Numbered from the stretch's first letter, positions 7,842 through 15,444 are shown. The stretch: 29,653 nt of DNA from Subdoligranulum variabile (GCA_004552305.1 SFOX01000017.1:1-29653); one strand, 5' to 3'. A program made the numbers and translations. The notes: generated from the letters alone by a model not told the origin.

Positions 7842-8010
7842 CGGCAGGTTTGTAGGGAACGGTCTTGACCGTTCCGTGCGATTTGCCCGATAGATTGCAT
7901 TACCGGGTTGGCTGCAACGGGCGGCCTATATGCCGCCCCTACAGGGTACCCGTAATATTGCAATTGCCGTAAAACCGCGGGCGGGGCATGCCCCGCCCCT
8001 ACCGCGCAAT
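7842..8010 (+). repeat. Family P composite repeat, inverted order P3-P2-P1
   Basis: P3 here is GGGAACGGTC/GACCGTTCC, P2 GGGCGGCCTATATGCCGCCC, and P1 GGGCGGGGCATGCCCCGCCC. The linkers match other copies. The gap 7665-8200 otherwise holds the arm at 7727 and the pstS upstream region. Confidence 0.8.
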
Positions 8011-8054
8011 GTTTTCTATTGCCCCTCACCACTTAGCGTGCCTGCACTTCGATT

Positions 8055-8182
8055 TTACCAACTTTACAATTCTTTTGCAAGGGCGGGAATTTTTTTGCAA
8101 AAGCTTTACGGCGATTGTACACGCGCATGGTCGCAGCGGCGCCGAAACCGCGCTACAATAAAGCTGTTCCGACCGGAACAGA
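8055..8182 (+). promoter_or_regulatory. pstS upstream region with TT-rich phased repeats, -10 box and palindrome
   Basis: TTACCA 8055, TTACAA 8064, TTTGCA 8074, TTTGCA 8094, TTTACG 8105 and TTGTAC 8115 recur at roughly 10-nt steps, reminiscent of PhoP-box direct repeats in Firmicutes. TACAAT at 8154-8159 is a candidate -10 without a clear -35, as expected of an activated promoter. A palindrome CTGTTCCG-AC-CGGAACAG (8165-8182) follows in the leader. Phosphate regulation is inferred from context only. Confidence 0.35.
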
Positions 8183-8200
8183 AAGTGAGAAATCAGAACT

Positions 8201-9091
8201 ATGAAACATAACGGAATTATCGCTTCTGTATTGTCCGCCGCTATGCTGGCAAGTCTGGCTGCCTGCGGCGCTGCCCCCGCCTCCTCCGCTGCCGCCGATG
8301 CCTTTGACACCGCGCAGGACATCGCCGTGTTCACCCGTGAGGACGGCTCCGGCACCCGCGGCGCTTTCATTGAGCTGACCGGCGTCGAGCAGAAGAACGC
8401 CGACGGCAAAAAGGTCGATAGGACGACCGAAGCCGCCGCCGTGCAGAGCAGCACCAACGGCGTTATGACCGCCGTTGCCAACGATGCCGCCGCCATCGGC
8501 TACATCAGCCTTGGCTCGCTGAACGACACCGTCAAGGCGGTCACCGTGGACGGCGTCAAGGCGGGTGCCGACACCGTCAAGGACGGCAGCTACACCCTTG
8601 CCCGTCCGTTCAACCTCGTCACCAACGGCGACGCCACCGACCCCGTTGCCGTGGACTTCCTCGCCTACTGCCTGAGCGCTGACGGTCAGGCGCTTGCCAC
8701 CGACAAGGGCTACATCGGCAGCGAGGGCGAAGCCTTCACCAGCGCCCAGCCCGCCGGCAAGATCGTCGTGGGCGGCTCCTCCAGCGTGGCACCCCTGATG
8801 GAAAAGCTCGTGGAAGCGTACAAAACCGTCAACCCCAACGCCGAGATCGAGCATCTGACCACCGACTCCACCACCGGTGTTTCCGGCGCACTGGACGGCA
8901 GCTACACCATCGGTCTTGCCAGCCGCGAGCTGAAGGACAGCGAGAAGGAAGCCGGCGCCAAGGCAACCGTGCTGGCGATGGACGGCATCGCCGTTGTCGT
9001 CAACCCCGAGAACCCCGTTGAGAACCTGACCGTTGACCAGATCCAGAGCATCTATGTCGGCGAGGTCACCACTTGGGACGAGGTAGAATAA
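8201..9091 (+). CDS. pstS: Phosphate-binding lipoprotein PstS-like, apparently circularly permuted
   Basis: A 296-residue secreted lipoprotein: signal peptide with lipobox LAAC (lipidated C22). It should bind phosphate outside the cell for PstCAB. The binding-loop motif TREDGSGTRGAF lies at residues 45-56, straight after the signal region, and is followed by IGYISLGSLND and a domain end (ARPFNLVT, LSADGQALATDKGYI). Only then comes the segment that normally starts PstS, GGSSSVAPLMEKL (about 191-203), followed by DSTTGVSGALDG, IGLASRELKD, AMDGIAVVVNPENPV and ending GEVTTWDEVE. In standard PstS the order is the reverse. Both breakpoints fall at the same point in the standard chain, as expected for a circular permutation. 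Ribosome site is weak (AGTGAGA). First gene of the pst cluster. Confidence 0.85.
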   Translation: MKHNGIIASVLSAAMLASLAACGAAPASSAAADAFDTAQDIAVFTREDGSGTRGAFIELTGVEQKNADGKKVDRTTEAAAVQSSTNGVMTAVANDAAAIGYISLGSLNDTVKAVTVDGVKAGADTVKDGSYTLARPFNLVTNGDATDPVAVDFLAYCLSADGQALATDKGYIGSEGEAFTSAQPAGKIVVGGSSSVAPLMEKLVEAYKTVNPNAEIEHLTTDSTTGVSGALDGSYTIGLASRELKDSEKEAGAKATVLAMDGIAVVVNPENPVENLTVDQIQSIYVGEVTTWDEVE

Positions 9092-9098
9092 ATCAACC

Positions 9099-9215
9099 AA
9101 AAGCCTTCTCCCTCGGGAGAAGGTGGCGCGGAACGCGCCGGATGAGGGGGCAATGTCTGTAAGGCAGCCCCTCATCAGTCCGCTGCGCGGACAGCTTCCC
9201 CCACAGGGGGAAGCC
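9099..9215 (+). repeat. Family B repeat, both halves, with altered arms
   Basis: Same layout as 2001-2114, but the first hairpin is CCTTCTCCC/GGGAGAAGG and the third is GTCCGC-TGC-GCGGAC in place of GTCACC-TTC-GGTGAC. Both changes preserve pairing. A partial copy of the first hairpin follows at 9222-9242. Lies within the pst cluster, 8 nt after the pstS stop. Confidence 0.8.
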
Positions 9216-9280
9216 AAAAAAAGCCTTCTCCCTTGGGAGAAACGTGCGTTGCCGCGCACTGCTGGAACGGTTCGCTGTTT

Positions 9281-9451
9281 CCGGCGGGTTTGTAGGGGAC
9301 GCATAAATGCGTCCCGTGCGGTTTACCCGTTGGATTGATTTGCCGCGATGGCTGCGACGGGCGGCATATATGCCGCCCCTACGGACGAATCCGTGATTTT
9401 TGCGCCGCCATTTGACCGCGGGCGGGGCGTGCCCCGCCCCTACTGCGCGAC
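9281..9451 (+). repeat. Family P composite repeat, P3-P2-P1
   Basis: P3 as GGGGACGCATAAATGCGTCCC, P2 GGGCGGCATATATGCCGCCC, P1 GGGCGGGGCGTGCCCCGCCC. Another palindrome, GGCGGGGTGA/TCACCCCGCC, follows at about 9473-9495. Confidence 0.8.
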
Positions 9452-9522
9452 AGTTTTGTATAGTGCAACGTAGGGCGGGGTGACCTCACCCCGCCGGGCA
9501 AATGGGCAACCACTGCAAATTT

Positions 9523-9572
9523 CCCCCTCATCAGTCCGCTGCGCGGACAGCTTCCCCCACAGGGGGAAGCCT
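9523..9572 (+). repeat. Family B right half next to the pstC ribosome site
   Basis: CCCCTCATCAGTCCGC-TGC-GCGGAC then CTTCCCCC-ACA-GGGGGAAG, ending 14 nt before the AAAGGAG ribosome site of pstC. Confidence 0.75.
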
Positions 9573-9598
9573 TTTTGCTGCCGCCAAAGGAGTCTGCT

Positions 9599-10492
9599 AT
9601 GTCAAACAAATTCACCGAAACCCTGATGAAACTCGTTTTCACCCTATGTGCCTGTCTGTCCATTGCGGCGGTGGTGCTGATCTGCGTGTTCCTGTTCGCA
9701 AACGGCATACCTACGCTGTTTGAGATCGGTCCGCTCAAGTTCCTGCTGGGCAAAACGTGGAAGCCCGGCAGCGACATCTACGGCATTCTGCCGATGATCC
9801 TCGGCTCGGTGTACGTCACAGCGGGGGCGATTCTCGTCGGCGTGCCGCTGGGCGTGCTGACCGCCGTGTATATGTCACGCTTTGCATCGCGCGGCATCAA
9901 CCGCTTTATGCTGCCCGCCGTGCAGCTTTTGGCGGGCATTCCGTCGGTCGTGTACGGCTTTTTCGGTATGATCGTGCTGGTACCCGCCGTGCAGGCGATG
10001 GTCAAAACGCCGTTCTTTACCCAAGTTTTGCAGGTCAAGGGCGGCAAGGGGATGAGCCTGTTCACCGCCAGCGTGCTGCTGGGCATTATGATTTTGCCCA
10101 CCGTCATCACGGTCAGCAAAACCAGCCTGGACGCCGTCCCCCAGAGCTACTACGAGGGCAGCCTTGCCTTGGGTGCCACGCATGAGCGCAGCGTCTTTTC
10201 GGTAGTGCTGCCTGCGGCAAAAAGCGGCGTGTTGTCGGCAATGATTTTAGGCATCGGGCGCGCTGTCGGGGAAACGATGGCGGTCGTTATGGTGGCGGGC
10301 AACCAGACCTGGATGCCGCAGGGGCTGTTCAAGGGCTTGCGCACGATGACCTCCAACATTGTTATGGAGATGGGCTACGCCACCGACCTGCACCGCGAAA
10401 GCCTGATCGCCACCGGCGTGGTGCTGTTCGTCTTTATCTTGCTCATCAACCTTTGCTTCAGCCTTGTGAAAGGGGGCAGCGACCATGCCTGA
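9599..10492 (+). CDS. pstC: Phosphate ABC transporter permease PstC
   Basis: A 297-residue inner-membrane permease with about six transmembrane segments, the first at residues 12-36. It carries the binding-protein-dependent transport fold including AGIPSVVYGFFGMI and, near the C-terminal third, LGATHERSVFSVVLPAAKSGVLSAMILGIGRAVGET, the EAA-type loop that docks the ATPase. ATG 9599 has AAAGGAG 6 nt upstream. It forms the phosphate channel with PstA. It is 507 nt from pstS, a gap filled with repeats, and overlaps pstA by 8 nt. Confidence 0.95.
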   Translation: MSNKFTETLMKLVFTLCACLSIAAVVLICVFLFANGIPTLFEIGPLKFLLGKTWKPGSDIYGILPMILGSVYVTAGAILVGVPLGVLTAVYMSRFASRGINRFMLPAVQLLAGIPSVVYGFFGMIVLVPAVQAMVKTPFFTQVLQVKGGKGMSLFTASVLLGIMILPTVITVSKTSLDAVPQSYYEGSLALGATHERSVFSVVLPAAKSGVLSAMILGIGRAVGETMAVVMVAGNQTWMPQGLFKGLRTMTSNIVMEMGYATDLHRESLIATGVVLFVFILLINLCFSLVKGGSDHA

Positions 10493-11393
10493 TGTTACCG
10501 CCAATGCCCGCACCGCCGCCGCCCCGGCGCGCGTGCAGACCATACGACCCGCCGGCAAAAACCGCACCGCCGCCCGCGTACAGGCGGCGGTTCTGCGGGG
10601 TCTTGTGGGGCTGGCAGCGCTGCTGACCGCCGCCGTGCTGGTGTTTTTGATCGGGTACATTCTGGTTATGGGCATCCCCAACCTCAAGCCGGAGCTTTTT
10701 GCGTGGGAGTACACCTCCGACAACGTTTCGCTGGTGCCTGCGCTCATCAACACCCTGTTTATGACCGCCTTCTCGCTGGTCATTGCCACGCCGCTGGGCG
10801 TTTTTGCGGCGATCTGGCTGGTGGAGTACGCCCCGCGCGGCAGCAAGCTGGTGCGCTTGGTGCGCATCACCACCGAAACGCTGCAGGGCATCCCGTCCAT
10901 TGTGTACGGCTTGTTCGGTATGCTGTTCTTTGTCAATGCGCTGCACTGGGGCTACAGCCTGATGGCGGGTGCCTTTACGCTGGCCATCATGGTGCTGCCC
11001 GTCATTATGCGCACCACCGAGGAAGCCCTGCTGGCGGTGCCGGATTCCTACCGCGAGGGCAGCTTCGGCTTGGGCGCGGGCAAGCTGCGCACGGTGTTCC
11101 GCGTGGTGCTGCCCAGCGCCATGCCCGGCGTTTTGTCCGGCGTGATTCTGGCAACGGGGCGCATCGTGGGCGAAACCGCCGCGCTGATCTACACCGCCAG
11201 CACATTGCCCAAGGTGGCGAACTCGGTGTTCAGCTCCACCCGCACCCTGGCGGTGCATATGTACCTGCTTTCCAGCGAGGGGCTGTACATCAACCAGACC
11301 TACGGCACCGCCGTGGTGCTGCTGGTGCTGGTGCTGGTCATCAATAGCTTCAGCAGCGTGGTGGCACGGAAATTGAGCGCGAATAGACAGTAA
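10485..11393 (+). CDS. pstA: Phosphate ABC transporter permease PstA
   Basis: A 302-residue partner of PstC. It has an unusually long polar, Arg/Ala-rich N-terminal tail of about 40 residues before the first membrane segment, then QGIPSIVYGLFGMLFF and the EAA-type loop GAGKLRTVFRVVLPSAMPGVLSGVILATGRIVGETAALIYTA, all typical of PstA. The ATG at 10485 overlaps the pstC stop by 8 nt and has AAAGGGGG upstream, indicating translational coupling. A start further in would shorten the tail but has no better ribosome site. Followed by a 248-nt repeat element before pstB. Confidence 0.94.
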   Translation: MPDVTANARTAAAPARVQTIRPAGKNRTAARVQAAVLRGLVGLAALLTAAVLVFLIGYILVMGIPNLKPELFAWEYTSDNVSLVPALINTLFMTAFSLVIATPLGVFAAIWLVEYAPRGSKLVRLVRITTETLQGIPSIVYGLFGMLFFVNALHWGYSLMAGAFTLAIMVLPVIMRTTEEALLAVPDSYREGSFGLGAGKLRTVFRVVLPSAMPGVLSGVILATGRIVGETAALIYTASTLPKVANSVFSSTRTLAVHMYLLSSEGLYINQTYGTAVVLLVLVLVINSFSSVVARKLSANRQ

Positions 11394-11404
11394 AAGAAAG
11401 CAAA

Positions 11405-11632
11405 TAGACAGTGAAACAAATAAGAAATAAGAAATAATAAATAATAAAAAAGGAGTTCCGCCCTTGGCGGAACATTCAAAAACCAAATGCCCCCTTATAA
11501 GGTTGTACAAGGGCGGAGGAAACGCCCCCGGACTGCCCGCAAAAAGGGGCGCACTTTGTTGTAAAAATGTGCCGCCGCGGGCGGCACACCATATTTATTA
11601 TTTATTATCTATTATCTATTATTTATAATCGG
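11405..11632 (+). repeat. Complete heptad-hairpin element between pstA and pstB
   Basis: Left arm: A-rich 7-nt-period tract (AAATAAG, AAATAAG, AAATAAT, AAATAAT) then hairpin GTTCCGCC-CTT-GGCGGAAC (11455-11473). Centre: about 95 nt without a gene. Right arm: hairpin GTGCCGCC-GCG-GGCGGCAC (11569-11587), then CACC and a T-rich tract (TTTATTATC, TATTATC, TATTATT) ending at the pstB ribosome site. It fills the space from the pstA stop to the pstB Shine-Dalgarno. Confidence 0.75.
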
Positions 11633-11641
11633 AGGACTATT

Positions 11642-12394
11642 TTGAATAAATTCGAGATCCGCGACATGGATCTGTACTACGGCAGCTTCCATGCCTTAAA
11701 AGACATCAACATGGCGATCCCCGAAAAGCAGATCACCGCCTTTATCGGTCCGTCCGGCTGCGGTAAATCCACCTTTTTGAAAAGCCTGAACCGTATGAAC
11801 GACCTTGTCGAGGGCTGCCGCATCTCCGGCGATATCCTGCTGGACGGCATCGACATCTACAAGGACAAAATGGACGTCAACGTCCTGCGCCGCCGCGTGG
11901 GTATGGTGTTCCAAAAGCCCAACCCCTTCCCGATGTCCATCTACGACAACATCGCCTACGGTCCGCGCACCCACGGCGTGTGCAGCAAGGCGCGGCTGGA
12001 TGAGATCGTCGAGCAATCGCTGCGCAGCGCCGCCATCTGGAACGAGGTCAAGGACCGCCTGAACAAGAGTGCGCTGGGGCTTTCGGGCGGGCAGCAGCAG
12101 CGCCTGTGCATCGCCCGCGCCTTGGCAGTCGAGCCGGAGGTCCTGCTGATGGACGAGCCGACCAGCGCGCTGGACCCCATCTCCACCGGCAAGGTCGAGG
12201 ATCTGGCAATGGAATTGAAGGAAAAATACACCATTGTTATGGTTACGCACAATATGCAGCAGGCGGCGAGAATCAGCGATAAGACGGCGTTTTTCCTGCT
12301 GGGCGAGCTGGTGGAAATGGGCGACACCGAGCGCCTGTTCTCCACCCCGGCAGACAAGCGCACCGAGGATTACATCTCCGGGCGTTTCGGTTAA
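11642..12394 (+). CDS. pstB: Phosphate ABC transporter ATPase PstB
   Basis: A 250-residue ATPase that powers PstCA. Walker A GPSGCGKST at residues 36-44, Q-loop in VFQKPNPFPMSIYDNIAYG (the PstB-specific NPFPMSIYDN variant), signature LSGGQQQRLCIARAL, Walker B VLLMDEPTSALD, and the H-loop His in VTHNMQQA. The start is TTG at 11642 with GGAGG 6 nt upstream; the next ATG is well inside the conserved N-terminus. Length equals the family norm. phoU follows 15 nt later. Confidence 0.96.
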   Translation: MNKFEIRDMDLYYGSFHALKDINMAIPEKQITAFIGPSGCGKSTFLKSLNRMNDLVEGCRISGDILLDGIDIYKDKMDVNVLRRRVGMVFQKPNPFPMSIYDNIAYGPRTHGVCSKARLDEIVEQSLRSAAIWNEVKDRLNKSALGLSGGQQQRLCIARALAVEPEVLLMDEPTSALDPISTGKVEDLAMELKEKYTIVMVTHNMQQAARISDKTAFFLLGELVEMGDTERLFSTPADKRTEDYISGRFG

Positions 12395-12409
12395 GGAGGG
12401 GGACAAGTT

Positions 12410-13081
12410 ATGTACAGCAGACGCAAAGCCTACGATGCCGAGCTTTTGGAGCTGGATACCCTGCTGGCGCGGATGGGTCACGCGGCGGGCGCAGCGGTCG
12501 AAACCGCCATGACCGCCCTGCGCCACCACGATACCGAGCTGGCGCGCAGCGTCATTGCCCAAGACAATGAAATCGACTCCGCCGAGCATGAGATCGAGCA
12601 TCGCTGCCTGACGCTGATCTTGCGCCAGCAGCCCGTTGCCACTGACCTGCGCAAGGTGTCCACGGCGCTGAAGATGGTCACCGACATTGAGCGTATGGCG
12701 GACCACGCCAGCGACATTGCCGAAATCACCCTGCATTTAGAGCCGGAAAACGCCGCCGCCGTCGGCGTGATGGACGATCTGGACAAGATGGGCGCCGCCG
12801 CCCTGGAGATGACCAAGCGTGCCATCGGCGCGTATGTGCAGGTGGATTTGTCCGAGGCGGCGCAGGTCGTTGCCGCCGATGAGGAATGCGACGCGATGTT
12901 TGCCAAAATCGGCAAGGAAATAGCACAGTATATCGCCAAAAATCCGAATGACGCCGCCACCGCGCTGGATCTGTTTATGGTCAGCAAATATCTGGAGCGT
13001 CTGGGCGACCACGCGGTCAACGTTGCCGAATGGGTCGAGTTTTTGAAAACCGGCGTGCATAAGTCGAGGAAGATTGTGTGA
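12410..13081 (+). CDS. phoU: Phosphate transport regulator PhoU
   Basis: A 223-residue cytoplasmic, all-helical protein of two PhoU repeats (about 10-105 and 115-215). Each repeat carries the recurring acidic metal-binding type pattern: DNEIDSAEHEIEHRC and KMVTDIERMADHASDIAE in the first, ADEECDAMF and KYLERLGDHAVNVAEW in the second. PhoU normally restrains Pst uptake and signalling through PhoR when phosphate is ample. ATG at 12410 with GGAGGGGG upstream. Last gene of the pst cluster, followed by a strong terminator. Confidence 0.95.
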   Translation: MYSRRKAYDAELLELDTLLARMGHAAGAAVETAMTALRHHDTELARSVIAQDNEIDSAEHEIEHRCLTLILRQQPVATDLRKVSTALKMVTDIERMADHASDIAEITLHLEPENAAAVGVMDDLDKMGAAALEMTKRAIGAYVQVDLSEAAQVVAADEECDAMFAKIGKEIAQYIAKNPNDAATALDLFMVSKYLERLGDHAVNVAEWVEFLKTGVHKSRKIV

Positions 13082-13116
13082 TTTCCCGGGAAACGCGGGC
13101 TTAACAAACAGAAACA

Positions 13117-13153
13117 GGGGCGTGCGCGAAGCGCACGCCCCTTGTGTTGTTTC
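13117..13153 (+). terminator. Terminator at the end of the pst-phoU cluster
   Basis: GGGGCGTGCGC-GAA-GCGCACGCCCC (13117-13141), an 11-bp stem, then TTGTGTTGTTTCTT. Lies between the convergent phoU and birA ends. Confidence 0.85.
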
Positions 13154-13167
13154 TTATGGGAATACAA

Positions 13168-13902
13168 TTAAACTTTCCCGTAAATCCCTCTCACACTGAC
13201 CTCGCCGGTAAACACCCTCACGTCCCCGGTGTCGTCGTGTACGACCAAACGCCCGTCCTCGTCCACGTCGCGGGCAATGCCCTGCCCGCCGTCGTAGGTC
13301 ACGGCGCGCTGCAAATTGACGCAAACGGCTTTGTAGGCATCGCGGCAGGCGGTAAACCCGTGCGCGGCGTAGTCCGCCATCGCGGTGCCAAAGCCCACCT
13401 CGGTCAGGTATGCCGCCAGCCACGCGGGGTCGTTGTCGGGGTCAACCGCCACGCCCTGCAGGGTCAGGCTGGTGCCGTGGGGCAGGTTTTGCGCGGTAAA
13501 ATAGCTTTGCGGCTGCGCCAAGTTGAAGCCGATGCCGCAGACAATGCTGTGTCCGTCGGGCGCAATTTCGCACAAAATGCCCACGATCTTTTTGCCGTTC
13601 AGCAAAAGGTCGTTGGGCCATTTGATTTGACAATCCACGTTGTAGCGCTGTTTTAAGGCGCTTGCCGCCGCAAGGCTGGCGTACAGCGGCAGCGTGCCGG
13701 GCTGTGCCAGCGGCGTTTTGAGAACCACCGAATAATACAGCCCCTGCCCGGGCGCGTCCGTCCAGGTGCGCCCCAAGCGCCCGCGTCCGGCGGTCTGGTG
13801 GGTCGAGTACACCGCGCCCACATCGGCAAAACGGGCAAGGTTTTCCTTTGCCCAAGCGTTGGTGCTGCCGACTTCGGGCAGGTAAATCAGGGTATGGTTC
13901 AA
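13168..13902 (-). CDS. birA: Biotin--[acetyl-CoA carboxylase] ligase (BirA without repressor domain)
   Basis: A 244-residue monofunctional biotin ligase that makes biotinyl-AMP and transfers biotin to carboxylase carrier domains. It begins directly at the catalytic domain (LPEVGSTNAWAKE), with the biotinyl-AMP loop GRGRLGRTW at 39-47, then KWPNDLLLNGKKIVGILCE with the catalytic Lys, and a C-terminal SH3-like domain. There is no N-terminal HTH, so no DNA-binding repressor role. Start: TTG at 13902 overlaps the TGA of the upstream phosphoesterase gene and has GAGGG 10 nt before it. An in-frame ATG at 13935 would add 11 residues but lacks a ribosome site. Last gene of the rsmI operon. Confidence 0.9.
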   Translation of the reverse strand: MNHTLIYLPEVGSTNAWAKENLARFADVGAVYSTHQTAGRGRLGRTWTDAPGQGLYYSVVLKTPLAQPGTLPLYASLAAASALKQRYNVDCQIKWPNDLLLNGKKIVGILCEIAPDGHSIVCGIGFNLAQPQSYFTAQNLPHGTSLTLQGVAVDPDNDPAWLAAYLTEVGFGTAMADYAAHGFTACRDAYKAVCVNLQRAVTYDGGQGIARDVDEDGRLVVHDDTGDVRVFTGEVSVRGIYGKV

Positions 13903-14393
13903 AATTCCGGCACCCTCTTCCAGCCAAATTGACATGCACCGTCGGTCACGGTGATAACACCGTAGCTGCCGCCGTCGCGCAGGCTGCCCGGGTTGAACAC
14001 GGTGGCAGCCGTGCCGACGCCCCGCACCAGCGCGCGGCGGTGGGTATGCCCGAACAGCGCCACATCGGCGCCGCGCTCCCCGGCGGATTCCGCCAAGCGG
14101 TCGGTACCCATTTTTACGCCGTAGTGGTGACCGTGGGTGTAAAAAAACAGCACGCCCGCAAAGGGTGCCAGCCCCTCGGTGGGGTCGGGATAGCCGGCAT
14201 CGCAGTTGCCCGCCACGCGGTAGATGGGGTATGGCACCGGCTCTTTGCGCAGGGTCAGCGCGGCGTTCAGGTCATACAACCCGTCGCCGAGATAGAACAT
14301 AGCATCGGCGGTTTCGTTTTGCAAAAGCCAGCGCAGATCCCGCAGCCGACCGTGTACATCGGACACGACCAGAATTTTGGTGGTTTCGGACAT
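13899..14393 (-). CDS. YfcE/MJ0936-family metallophosphoesterase
   Basis: A 164-residue calcineurin-like phosphodiesterase. Metal-ligand motifs in order: SDVHGR (D12, H14), YLGDGLYD, AGNCDAG, and FGHTHRR, with an upstream HGHHYG. This is the compact YfcE/MJ0936 architecture, which hydrolyses phosphodiester model substrates; the natural substrate is unknown. ATG 14393 with AAAGGAG 6 nt upstream. The stop codon overlaps the birA start. It lies downstream of rsmI, separated by a heptad-hairpin element. Some genomes place this family next to rdgB, but that is not seen here. Confidence 0.9.
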   Translation of the reverse strand: MSETTKILVVSDVHGRLRDLRWLLQNETADAMFYLGDGLYDLNAALTLRKEPVPYPIYRVAGNCDAGYPDPTEGLAPFAGVLFFYTHGHHYGVKMGTDRLAESAGERGADVALFGHTHRRALVRGVGTAATVFNPGSLRDGGSYGVITVTDGACQFGWKRVPEF

Positions 14394-14403
14394 AGTAGCT
14401 CCT

Positions 14404-14553
14404 TTTATAGAGAATAGATAAAAGATAAAAGATAAAAATTTTGGTGTGCCGCCCGCGGCGGCACAGTACAAAAATGCGGCAGTTTGTTTGGATGTTTCGC
14501 CGTGGGCGAAACTCCGAATCTAATCTCTTTTATCTCTTATCTTTTATCTTATT
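14404..14553 (+). repeat. Complete heptad-hairpin element between rsmI and the phosphoesterase gene
   Basis: Left arm: AGATAAA-type 7-nt tract (about 14409-14438), GGTG, hairpin GTGCCGCC-CGC-GGCGGCAC (14446-14464). Centre about 29 nt. Right arm: hairpin GTTTCGCC-GTG-GGCGAAAC (14494-14512), then a T-rich tract (TCTTTTA, TCTCTTA, TCTTTTA) ending at the rsmI stop codon. It fills the gap from the rsmI stop to the Shine-Dalgarno of the next gene. Confidence 0.75.
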
Positions 14554-15382
14554 TCAGCATCGCCTTGTACACTTCGCCCTTGCTGAACCCCGTCCCGGCG
14601 GCGGCCTGCTTGGCAGCGGCGGCGGGGGGCATACCGCCCGCCTGCAAGGCGCGGGCGGCGGCAACGACCTCCTCCAACGTGGGGGCGGCGTCCGGCTCGG
14701 TGTCGGCGGGGTCAGCGCCCGCCAGCACCAATACATACTCGCCGCGCGGGTCGTTTTTTTGGTAGTAGGCAACCGCTTCTGCCAGGGTGGTTTTCACGAT
14801 CTCCTCGTGCAGCTTGGTCAGCTCGCGGCACAAACTGACCGAGCGCCCGCCCCCAAAGGTGGCAGCCAGATCGTCCAGCGTGGTGCGCAGCTTGTGCGGT
14901 GCTTCGTAAAAAATCAGCGTGCGGGTTTCGTTTTGCAAAAAGGCGAGCCGGGCGCGGCGTTCCTTTTTCGGCACGGGCAAAAAGCCCTCAAACACAAAGT
15001 GGGCGGTGGGCTGCCCGCTGGCGGCCAGCGCCGTCACACAGGCGGACGCCCCCGGCACCGGCACGACCCGGATGCCCCGCTCGTGGGCCTCGCGCACGAT
15101 CTGCTCGCCGGGGTCGCTGATGCAGGGCATCCCGGCATCGCTGCACAGGGCGCAGTTTTCGCCCGCCTCAATGCGCTGCAAAATCGCCTCGCCGTGGTGC
15201 AGGGCGTGTTCGTAATAGCTGACCATCGGCTTTTTCAAGCCCAGATAGTTCAAAAGCCGCAGCGTGACGCGGGTATCCTCGGCGGCGATAAAATCCGCCG
15301 CGCCGAAGGTCGCTGCCACACGGGGCGGCATATCGTCCAGATTGCCGATGGGTGTTGCCACCAGATACAAAGTCCCGCTCAA
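14549..15382 (-). CDS. rsmI: 16S rRNA (cytidine1402-2'-O)-methyltransferase RsmI
   Basis: A 277-residue tetrapyrrole-methylase-fold enzyme that 2'-O-methylates C1402 in the 16S decoding centre. Signature residues: LYLVATPIGNLDD at the N-terminus, AAEDTRVTLRLLNYLG, YYEHA, CSDAGMPCISDPGEQIV, VPGASA, and FVFEGFLP followed by a basic segment KKERRARL. The C-terminal tail is Ala-rich, as in many Firmicute homologues. Start is TTG at 15382 with AGGGGG 9 nt upstream; no ATG or GTG fits the conserved start. First gene of a minus-strand operon with the phosphoesterase and birA. A consensus-like promoter lies just upstream. Confidence 0.95.
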   Translation of the reverse strand: MSGTLYLVATPIGNLDDMPPRVAATFGAADFIAAEDTRVTLRLLNYLGLKKPMVSYYEHALHHGEAILQRIEAGENCALCSDAGMPCISDPGEQIVREAHERGIRVVPVPGASACVTALAASGQPTAHFVFEGFLPVPKKERRARLAFLQNETRTLIFYEAPHKLRTTLDDLAATFGGGRSVSLCRELTKLHEEIVKTTLAEAVAYYQKNDPRGEYVLVLAGADPADTEPDAAPTLEEVVAAARALQAGGMPPAAAAKQAAAGTGFSKGEVYKAMLK

Positions 15383-15415
15383 AACGTGACCCCCTAAAAA
15401 AGTTGATATACTACT

Positions 15416-15444
15416 ATTATAGACGCAAACTGCCGTACCCGCAA
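15416..15444 (-). promoter_or_regulatory. Sigma-A promoter for the rsmI operon
   Basis: Minus strand TTGCGG (15444-15439), 17-nt spacer, TATAAT (15421-15416), ending about 33 nt before the TTG start. Confidence 0.75.
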
